A DNA stretch of 60,180 nt. Origin: Atribacterota bacterium (GTDB lineage: Bacteria > Atribacterota > Phoenicimicrobiia > Phoenicimicrobiales > Stramentimicrobiaceae). The position numbers and the translations under genes are program-made. The stretch is taken from NCBI GenBank assembly GCA_028717805.1, contig JAQUNC010000008.1, positions 1 to 60,180 of the forward strand, written 5' to 3'. Shown here one piece after another: positions 53,520 to 60,180 of this stretch. Positions within the stretch are counted from its first letter, which is position 1. The number at the start of each line of letters is the position of its first letter. The notes below the pieces were generated by a model, which ran no database searches, was not told the DNA's origin, and was given only the letters and a program-made list of their open reading frames with translations.

Positions 53520-55307
53520 ATGCAAGGGATGGGAAGGATTATTTATATTAACGGACCAGTGGTAAAAGCTGAGCATTTGGAAGGTTTTAAGGTACGGGAA
53601 ATGGTAACAGTAGGAGAAAAAAAGTTGATTGGTGAGGTTATTTCTCTAGAAAATGAGATCGGTACTATCCAAGTTTATGAAGAGACAACCGGCCTCAAAA
53701 TAGGCGGGAAAATCAACGGTACAGGCAAACCTTTGTCCGTAAAGTTGGGACCAGGGATTGTGAGTCATATCTTTGATGGCATAGAAAGACCCCTATCTAA
53801 AATTTATAATTCAGGAAATCCATTTATTCCTGAAGGGATTGGTCTTATCTCACTGGATAAAGAAAAACCATGGGATACTAGAATTGTAACAAAAGAGGGG
53901 GATATTTTAAAACCGGGTACTATTTTTGCTGAAATAAGAGAGACCACAATAATTGTTCATAAAGTAATGATTCCCCCTGATATTAAAGGAAAGGTAATAA
54001 GTGTAGTGCCAGATGGTTATTACACTATTGAAGATACCTTGATTATCTTATTAGATAAAGATGGGCAAAATCATGAGATTAAAATGTCTCAGGAATGGCC
54101 GATAAGACAACCAAGACCAGTTATGAATAGAATACCTCTGGAGAAATTATTGATAACTGGACAGAGGATTATTGATACTTTTTTCCCTTTAGCTAAAGGT
54201 GGCACTGCTGCTATTCCGGGAGGATTTGGTACCGGGAAAACTATCACCCAACACCAGTTAGCTAAGTGGAGTGATGCTGATCTGATTGTCTATATTGGTT
54301 GTGGCGAACGCGGTAATGAGATGACTGAAGTTCTGGAAGATTTTCCTAAACTTAGGGATCCGAAAACCAATAATCCATTAATGGATCGCACCATACTTAT
54401 TGCTAATACTTCCAATATGCCGGTAGCAGCTCGTGAGGCCTCTATATATACAGGCATTACTATTGCTGAGTACTTTAGAGATATGGGATATAATGTAGCT
54501 GTAATGGCTGATTCTACATCTAGATGGGCAGAAGCTTTAAGGGAGATTTCAGGTAGATTAGAGGAAATCCCTGCTGAAGAAGGATATCCGGCTTATCTTG
54601 CTTCTAGACTGACGGCTTTTTATGAGAGAGCAGGATATTGTAAAAATCTCAATGGCACAGAAGGTTCTATAACTATAATAGGTGCTGTTTCCCCAGCCGG
54701 AGGAGATTTTTCTGAACCAGTTACCAAATCTACCAAGAGAATTGTAGGCACCTTTTTAGCCTTAGATCGTGAATTAGCCCATGCCAGGCATTTCCCATCC
54801 ATTAACTGGCTTTTATCCTACAGTAATTATATTCCTGTTTTAAAAGATTGGTTTAAAGATAACGTATCTTCAGAAATAATGGATATTAGGTCTAAAATGA
54901 TGGCAATTCTTCTGGAAGAAAATAAACTAATGGACATTGTGAAATTAATAGGAGAGGATGTTTTACCAGATGAACAGAGGATTATACTGGAAATTGCGAG
55001 AATAATAAAAATAGGATATCTTCAGCAAAATGCCTTCCATCCCCAGGATTTATATACTATTCTATCTAACCAGTATAACATGCTAAAAGTAATTGATAAC
55101 CTTTATGATAGGTCCTATTCCTGTATTAAAAAGGGGATACCTCTTTCCAAAGTAAAAGATGAAAGTTTATTTTCCGATGTAATCATGATGAAATATAAAA
55201 TTAGTGGAGAAAAAATAAAGCCATTCAGGGAATTAATAGATAAAATTAATAAATATTATGATAGCTTGGAGAATATGTATAAAGAAGGTTCCGTTGATGA
55301 AGGTTAA
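53520..55307 (+). CDS. atpA: V/A-type ATPase catalytic subunit A
   Basis: A 595-residue catalytic ATPase subunit. The P-loop is GGFGTGKT near residues 234-241 ([19 protein letters not shown]). [19 protein letters not shown] and [19 protein letters not shown] follow in order, and the bulge domain typical of A subunits lies between about 110 and 195. Most A subunits have GPFGSGKT; the GG and T substitutions are mild. AAGGAG precedes the ATG. It overlaps the start of subunit B by 11 bases. Confidence 0.95.
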   Translation: MQGMGRIIYINGPVVKAEHLEGFKVREMVTVGEKKLIGEVISLENEIGTIQVYEETTGLKIGGKINGTGKPLSVKLGPGIVSHIFDGIERPLSKIYNSGNPFIPEGIGLISLDKEKPWDTRIVTKEGDILKPGTIFAEIRETTIIVHKVMIPPDIKGKVISVVPDGYYTIEDTLIILLDKDGQNHEIKMSQEWPIRQPRPVMNRIPLEKLLITGQRIIDTFFPLAKGGTAAIPGGFGTGKTITQHQLAKWSDADLIVYIGCGERGNEMTEVLEDFPKLRDPKTNNPLMDRTILIANTSNMPVAAREASIYTGITIAEYFRDMGYNVAVMADSTSRWAEALREISGRLEEIPAEEGYPAYLASRLTAFYERAGYCKNLNGTEGSITIIGAVSPAGGDFSEPVTKSTKRIVGTFLALDRELAHARHFPSINWLLSYSNYIPVLKDWFKDNVSSEIMDIRSKMMAILLEENKLMDIVKLIGEDVLPDEQRIILEIARIIKIGYLQQNAFHPQDLYTILSNQYNMLKVIDNLYDRSYSCIKKGIPLSKVKDESLFSDVIMMKYKISGEKIKPFRELIDKINKYYDSLENMYKEGSVDEG

Positions 55308-56670
55308 ATATCTTAAACTGGATAAAGCAGAAGGGCCCCTGATTATAATGAATGGGGTCTCAGATGCAGTTTATGGAGAAATTGTCGAAATAGAGATACC
55401 TGGTAAGGAATGCCGAATGGGGCAGGTTGTTCAAATTGATAAGGATAAGGTAGTTATTCAAGTTTTCCAAGGTTCTTCAGGTATTTCTTTGAATAATGTG
55501 GCAGTAAGTTTTTCAGGAAAACCTATGGAGATTCCTGTTTCATATGAGGTTTTAGGTAGGATTTTTAGTGGAATGGCAGCCCCTATAGATGGTGCTGGAG
55601 AAATCTATTCAAAAAAGAGTTATAACATCAATGGTAGGCCGATGAATCCTATAGCCAGACTTTATCCTAGAAACTATATCCAAACCGGGATATCTAATAT
55701 TGATGGTCTTGTAACTCTGATTAGAGGACAAAAACTACCTATCTTTTCTGGAGATGGTCTTCCTCATAATCAGTTGGCTGCCCAAATTGTTAAACAAGCT
55801 CGCATTTTAGAGGAAGAAGCTAGTAATTTTGCCATTGTTTTTGCTGCTATTGGCATTAAGCACGATGAAGCTGACTTTTTCAATAAGGTTTTTGAAGAAT
55901 CTGGAGTTATGGATAGAATAGCTATGTTTCTGAATTTAGCTGATGATCCTGTTATGGAGAGAATTATTACTCCCAGATGTGCTCTTACTGTTGCCGAATA
56001 TCTTGCCTTTGAATGTGAAAAACATGTGTTGGTAGTAATGACAGATATGACCAGTTATTGTGAGGCATTGAGAGAGATTTCTTCAGCGAAAGAAGAAGTA
56101 CCTTCCCGTAAAGGATATCCAGGATACCTTTATTCTGATTTAGCCAGTCTCTATGAGAGAGCAGGAATGTTAAAAGGTTCAAAGGGTAGTATTACTCAGA
56201 TACCAATTCTTACCATGCCTAATGATGATATTACCCATCCGGTACCAGATCTCACCGGCTATATTACTGAAGGTCAGATAGTTTTAAGTCGTTCTTTACA
56301 CCAGATAGGGATATACCCACCAATAAATATCCTTCCTTCCCTTTCCCGTTTAATGAAGGATGGAATTGGTAAAGGGTTTACCCGTGAAGACCATGCTGAT
56401 ATTGCTAATCAAGTTTTTTCATCTTACTCCCGGGTCCAGGAGATAAAAGCTTTAGCTCAGATTATAGGAGAAGATGAACTTTCTTATATTGATCGCAGCT
56501 ATATGGAATTTGGTCGCCAACTTGAAGAAAAATATGTTCGGCAGGATTTTGAAGAATATCGTGATCTAAATCAAACCTTAAATCTCATGTGGGAACTTAT
56601 CAGTATTTTACCAGAACAGGAGCTTAATAGGATAGATCCTTCTTTGCTTAAGAAATATCTCAGGAAGTGA
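55297..56670 (+). CDS. atpB: V/A-type ATPase regulatory subunit B
   Basis: A 457-residue non-catalytic subunit. It lacks a P-loop and has [18 protein letters not shown] instead, as expected. [20 protein letters not shown] begins the family, and [37 protein letters not shown] follows in the C-terminal half. ATG at 55297 is chosen with GAAGGT upstream; the frame is open further upstream to 55258 but that part reads as the shadow of subunit A. It is followed by subunit D after 6 bases. Confidence 0.94.
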   Translation: MKVKYLKLDKAEGPLIIMNGVSDAVYGEIVEIEIPGKECRMGQVVQIDKDKVVIQVFQGSSGISLNNVAVSFSGKPMEIPVSYEVLGRIFSGMAAPIDGAGEIYSKKSYNINGRPMNPIARLYPRNYIQTGISNIDGLVTLIRGQKLPIFSGDGLPHNQLAAQIVKQARILEEEASNFAIVFAAIGIKHDEADFFNKVFEESGVMDRIAMFLNLADDPVMERIITPRCALTVAEYLAFECEKHVLVVMTDMTSYCEALREISSAKEEVPSRKGYPGYLYSDLASLYERAGMLKGSKGSITQIPILTMPNDDITHPVPDLTGYITEGQIVLSRSLHQIGIYPPINILPSLSRLMKDGIGKGFTREDHADIANQVFSSYSRVQEIKALAQIIGEDELSYIDRSYMEFGRQLEEKYVRQDFEEYRDLNQTLNLMWELISILPEQELNRIDPSLLKKYLRK

Positions 56671-56676
56671 ATATTT

Positions 56677-57309
56677 ATGCAGGGAAATATTGCTGCTACC
56701 AAATCTAATCTGATTGCCGCTCAGACTGCACTGGATTTTTCTAAAAGGGGCTTTGAATTGCTGGATAAAAAGAGAAATGTCCTTATTAGAAAGATGATGG
56801 ATTTTGTAGACAGGGCAACAGAAGCTCAACAAAAGATAAGAGAAATATTTAAAGAAGCGTATGAAGCCCTTACTGTAGCAAATATAACCCTGGGAATAAA
56901 TGAAGTAAACGAAATAGCCAGATCAATTCCACAGGCTACTGAATTTAACATTCTTGCTTATAGCGTTATGGGTGTGGAAATACCTCAGATTAAGTATGAA
57001 CGACATAGAGTTGAACCTTGTTATAGTTTTTATCACACAAATACAGCTTTAGATGTAGCTTTACAGAAATTTCAGCAGGTTAAATATCTAATCTATGATC
57101 TGGCAGAAATTGAGGATTCAATATACAAATTAGCTATGGAAATAAAAAGAACTCAGAAAAGAACCAATGCTCTAAAAAATATTCAAATACCTAGATATGA
57201 AGTTCTGGTGAAATCAATTTCCGAGGAGTTGGAAGAAAAGGAGAGAGAAGATTTCTTTCGCCTGAAAATATTAAAGAGGAAAAAACAACATAAATATCTT
57301 TCTTTATAA
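56677..57309 (+). CDS. atpD: V/A-type ATPase subunit D (central rotor shaft)
   Basis: A 210-residue coiled-coil rotor shaft. GNIAATKSNLIAAQTALDFSKRG at the N-terminus and RRTNALKNI-like KRTNALKNIQIPRYE near residue 165 are the conserved antiparallel helix ends. The ATG follows AGGAAG. It closes the operon; no strong terminator was seen in the next 250 bases. Confidence 0.93.
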   Translation: MQGNIAATKSNLIAAQTALDFSKRGFELLDKKRNVLIRKMMDFVDRATEAQQKIREIFKEAYEALTVANITLGINEVNEIARSIPQATEFNILAYSVMGVEIPQIKYERHRVEPCYSFYHTNTALDVALQKFQQVKYLIYDLAEIEDSIYKLAMEIKRTQKRTNALKNIQIPRYEVLVKSISEELEEKEREDFFRLKILKRKKQHKYLSL

Positions 57310-57575
57310 TTAGCTGCTTAATTGATGGTTATTCCTCAGGGATTTTATTAAAGTGTTAGCTGAAAATAAAAACCAACGACTGAACACCATACATTAAAGC
57401 CTATAGTTCTTTACTTACTATCCTATATCTTACTAGTAGTATTCCAAATGAAATAATTTATTTTTCAATTTTGAAAGAAAGTTATTATTTTTTATCTTTA
57501 CATGTTGCAAGAATTTTTTTCTCATTCCAGAGTATGATATTTGGTTATTTCTGAATCTGGTATCGTCAGGTAAAA

Positions 57576-58391
57576 TCAAGAATGTACCCATATCCTTTTA
57601 AACCAGCGGTAGAGCCATTCGTTAGCTAATTTTCTATTTTTAAAAAAGATAAATTGTATATCCGGAAAAGTTACATATAGTTCAGCCAGTATATCAGCAG
57701 TATAAGAAGCATTGTAAAATAGATTAGTTTTGGGATTAATGAATTCTGAATATGGAGAATCAAATATTAATGCTTTATAGGGATATCTCTGTAATTCTTG
57801 GAGGCTTATTTTTAAAACCTCAAAATTTCTTACCTCATGCAGAAAATTATCAAGAGTCTTTCTTTCGGCAACAGCAATAATACAATTGCCCTTGCTTAAG
57901 GCATAGTCCCCAACCTGTAGATTTTCTTTTTTGATATTACTATGAGCAAACTTATAAGGATAACGCTCTCGTTTATCAATAATAATTTCCATTCTTTCTT
58001 GTTTGCCACCCTGGGGAATGTAGGCTCCAGGACCCTTCATTTTCATAGAGGATTGGGTTATCCAGAAGATTTGTTCATAATATTGCCCCGGTGTAGACTT
58101 ATACTCCTTTTGTAAAAAAATGAACCAGCATCTTCTTCTGGTTTTTCTATCCAGGATGATATTGAGTTTTTTACCCCATCTTTTTGCTAAAATGATGGGA
58201 CATTTTTCTTCAGGTTCTTCATTAGGAAGATTCTTTTTGGACAAAATTCCTTCTGAAATACAGAATATTTTCATTCCAGGACCAGGCCATTTAGCCTGTA
58301 CTCTTAGAGTTAGATATTGGCCAAGCTTTTCTTCCAGGTAAATGGTATAGGGGAATTTATTATTTTCATTCTTATAAAGATACCAGTACAA
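57576..58391 (-). CDS. ERCC4-type nuclease domain protein
   Basis: A 271-residue protein. The C-terminal half (about 133-265) has the XPF/Mus81-type ERCC4 nuclease core: D139-x-R141-E142 in IIDKRERYP, then G161-D162-Y163, and E176-R177-K178-x2-D181 in AVAERKTLDNF. These are the metal-binding and catalytic residues, all present. The N-terminal half (1-130) is an unrecognised basic and aromatic region. There is no helix-hairpin-helix domain or helicase part. In bacteria such stand-alone ERCC4 proteins occur in phage and mobile contexts or as repair nucleases. The gene has no operon partner. Confidence 0.8.
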   Translation of the reverse strand: MYWYLYKNENNKFPYTIYLEEKLGQYLTLRVQAKWPGPGMKIFCISEGILSKKNLPNEEPEEKCPIILAKRWGKKLNIILDRKTRRRCWFIFLQKEYKSTPGQYYEQIFWITQSSMKMKGPGAYIPQGGKQERMEIIIDKRERYPYKFAHSNIKKENLQVGDYALSKGNCIIAVAERKTLDNFLHEVRNFEVLKISLQELQRYPYKALIFDSPYSEFINPKTNLFYNASYTADILAELYVTFPDIQFIFFKNRKLANEWLYRWFKRIWVHS

Positions 58392-58940
58392 TTAGATCTC
58401 CTTTTTATTGTTATACTCTTGGATTAAATTTTTTAGGATATTAAGTAATTACTCAGATTATTAATTGTAAAGTATATCTAAAAATGTTGTAAATAACAAT
58501 AAGACAGCAAACCTGAGTCTATCCCAATTTTTCTCTAAAATTTAATTAGTAAAGCAACCAAATTATTATGAAGAGAAAATAACACCTCAGTTAACTTGAT
58601 AATAGAATAATCTTAACCATCGGGATAGTCAAAAAATTATCTTTATGCCAGAATAATAAAATATGGCCTAAGGAGCATCTGATCGCTTGTAAGAAATTTA
58701 ATGATTGTAAACCCAATTTAGCCGTTGTATAATGATAAAAACTGATCTCGTAAAATTCATTTCATTCTTATTCCTAAAACCAAATGAAGATTTACCTCTC
58801 AAGAATGTGGCAATCCATTTGCTGTAGTTGATACCTTAAAAAGATTACTCTCTTATGCTTCTTAATGAGGCATTTTAAAGACATCCCAATTTTTAAAGAC
58901 TAATGGTCTTATAATCTTAATAGAATAAGGAGGTTTAAAA
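58392..58940. other. Long AT-rich gap without recognised genes
   Basis: About 550 bases before the beta-helix lipoprotein gene. No open frame of convincing coding quality and no strong hairpin were seen. AAGGAGG at 58927-58933 is the ribosome site of the next gene. Confidence 0.4.
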
Positions 58941-60017
58941 ATGTTTACCAAACGAATCCCTGCTATTGTCTTTATCTTGTTCTTAGCAATTGTTTTTCTT
59001 ATAGGAGGCTGTACAGCTCCCCCTCCAACCATCACCTATACCATCACTGCCACTGCCGGGGAAAACGGACAGATTAACCCTGAGGGGGAAGTCCAGATCG
59101 TTGAGGGAAAAGATAAGACGTTCACTATCATCCCAGATGAGGGGTATCTGCTTGACGTTTTACTGGTAGATGGTATATCCATAGAACCGATACCATTGAC
59201 CCCTATTTTCACCTATACTTTTAAAGAGGTCATTCAGAACCACACTATTCAGGCAAGTTTTGTATTAGCCAAAAAAATATACAATATAGATACCGTTGTT
59301 GGTTACGATACCATCCAGGAGGCAATAGATGCCGCCTTAGACGAAGAGACCATTGTGGTTTCCCCGGGAACCTATTATGAAAACATCGTTTTCGATGACC
59401 GGGACATCACTGTACGAAGTAACGAAATTCCAGACGGCCCTGGTATGATAATTGATTTGACTAAAACCATCATTGACGGGGGAGAGGTGAATTCTGTTGT
59501 GGTGTTTACCGGTGGCGATACTTCAACCCTGAAAGGATTTACCATCCAGAACGGAGCTTCATTTTACGGCGGCGGAATTTATATTGATCACAGTAATCCC
59601 ACAATTGAAGACAATACTATCAAGGATAACTGGGTTACAGACCACGGCGGCGGGATTTATGTGTATTACGGTGAACCAAACATTATCGGGAATACCATCA
59701 TCAATAATTCGGCAGGTCTCACCGGTGGCGGAATTGATTTGTATTACAGTTTTGCCTACATCATTGATAATGATATTTATAGCAATGTGGCAGGTTTCGG
59801 CGGTGGTATTTGTGTCGGTAAACACAGTGAACTTCTGCCTAATGCAGCCCGTCCGGATGGATGGGGAACAGGAACAGATGTACAGAATATCCCGGCTGGC
59901 GAGCCGCTTAATCCGGCAGAAAGTGAAATGTACACGATTGCCGGTAATACATTTCGTGGAAATGAACACGGTTCTCCGTCAGATTACACCGAGGGTGCCC
60001 ACGTCTTTTTTGACTAA
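58941..60017 (+). CDS. Secreted lipoprotein with InlB-like repeat and parallel beta-helix
   Basis: A 358-residue surface or periplasmic protein. A lipoprotein signal peptide ends at the lipobox FLIGGC (C24). Residues about 31-105 form a bacterial InlB/Flg_new-type repeat (YTITATAGENGQINPEGEV then FTIIPDEGYLLDVLLVDG). From about 115 it has right-handed beta-helix repeats of the pectate-lyase-like type, including TIQEAIDAALDEETIVVSPG, NPTIEDNTIKDN and GGGIDLYYS, and ends with EGAHVFFD. Codon use is clearly more GC-rich than neighbours (many GGC, ACC, CCG), which suggests recent acquisition. Carbohydrate binding or surface adhesion is the usual role. Confidence 0.85.
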   Translation: MFTKRIPAIVFILFLAIVFLIGGCTAPPPTITYTITATAGENGQINPEGEVQIVEGKDKTFTIIPDEGYLLDVLLVDGISIEPIPLTPIFTYTFKEVIQNHTIQASFVLAKKIYNIDTVVGYDTIQEAIDAALDEETIVVSPGTYYENIVFDDRDITVRSNEIPDGPGMIIDLTKTIIDGGEVNSVVVFTGGDTSTLKGFTIQNGASFYGGGIYIDHSNPTIEDNTIKDNWVTDHGGGIYVYYGEPNIIGNTIINNSAGLTGGGIDLYYSFAYIIDNDIYSNVAGFGGGICVGKHSELLPNAARPDGWGTGTDVQNIPAGEPLNPAESEMYTIAGNTFRGNEHGSPSDYTEGAHVFFD

Positions 60018-60094
60018 AGTGATATAGGATATAGAAGAATATTCTTTGTTCTACAATATAAATACTGGTCAGAATAAGAGGTAATATAAGCATT

Positions 60095-60180
60095 ATGAGT
60101 AAGATAGTGTTTTTTAACATCCCGGCCTATGGTCATACCAATCCCACAATCGAAGTGGTACGTGAGTTATGCGAAAAAGA
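60095..60180 (+). CDS. 5' part of a UGT/MGT-type glycosyltransferase (partial)
   Basis: The visible 28 codons begin MSKIVFFNIPAYGHTNPTIE and continue in VVRELCEKE, cut by the window edge. The N-terminal F-x-x-I-PA-x-GH-x-NP-x-x motif is typical of macrolide glycosyltransferase-like UGT family members. GAGG at 60079-60082 is upstream of the ATG. The gene follows the beta-helix lipoprotein after 77 bases. A GT1 family transferase acting on a small lipophilic acceptor is the usual function. Confidence 0.75.
   Translation, partial: MSKIVFFNIPAYGHTNPTIEVVRELCEK

Overview
The window is about 60 kb of an AT-rich bacterial chromosome with tightly packed genes, frequent TTG and GTG starts backed by strong Shine-Dalgarno (SD) sequences, and many short operons. 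Gene content points to a strict anaerobe that lives on amino acids and sugars: a tungsten-type aldehyde:ferredoxin oxidoreductase with its own ferredoxin, aspartase, a CstA-type transporter, a complete V/A-type ATPase, an FmdE-like protein and ferredoxin-domain oxidoreductases. A lipoprotein, a truncated Spy-like exported protein and a FloA/NfeD pair are also present. The mixture resembles uncultured anaerobes such as Atribacterota. That placement is inferred from gene content, not from a marker phylogeny.

Layout. 1-6066: tail of a probable malic enzyme gene, then aspartase, a small ferredoxin, an AOR, an Asp/Glu/hydantoin racemase and a cyclic amidohydrolase, closed by a perfect 16-bp terminator stem. 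6101-9560: a divergently oriented FmdE-like gene with a NikR-type operator, an unrecognised gene, and cstA with a terminator. 9692-18184: a leader hairpin, two tandem deoxynucleoside kinases, birA, a 1373-residue PPDK-like protein that has no PEP/pyruvate barrel, a divergent GAPDH-like gene, bioY and tRNA-Pro(CGG). 18365-21542: a Type II restriction-modification pair followed by RhuM-like debris, a small accessory patch beside the tRNA. 21563-30689: single genes and small groups, namely a DJ-1 family protein, a membrane protein, a truncated Spy-like protein, an aldo/keto reductase with ferredoxin domain, a lipid kinase, a two-domain nitrilase with one apparently dead half, a GltB-like FMN protein, an EncFtn-like ferritin and a PanE-like reductase.

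30717-42841 is a carbohydrate region. It holds a PAS-GGDEF cyclase, a CUT1 sugar ABC transporter (binding protein and two permeases, without its ATPase), a GH3 glycosidase, a CUT2 xylose/ribose-type ABC transporter (binding protein, double ATPase, permease) and a ROK repressor. The likely logic is import of oligosaccharides, intracellular hydrolysis by GH3, import of the released pentose or hexose, and ROK control. Both binding-protein genes are followed by a long stem-loop without a U-tract, suited to raising binding-protein mRNA over downstream mRNA.

42845-46611 on the minus strand carries NfeD, FloA, a small acidic membrane protein and a SplB-like radical SAM enzyme. 46663-46830 is a remnant of a sorbosone-dehydrogenase-type gene. 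47041-48512 pairs a pyrimidine-dimer glycosylase-like protein with a ZIP metal transporter. 48667-57309 is a nine-gene V/A-ATPase operon in the order G/H, C, I, K, F, E, A, B, D. The right end has an ERCC4-fold nuclease, a beta-helix lipoprotein with distinctly higher GC, and the start of a UGT-type glycosyltransferase cut by the window edge.

The most unusual items are the truncated-architecture dikinase next to a divergent GAPDH, the NikR-type box in front of an FmdE-like gene, the AOR/cyclic-amidohydrolase cluster, and the half-dead tandem nitrilase.
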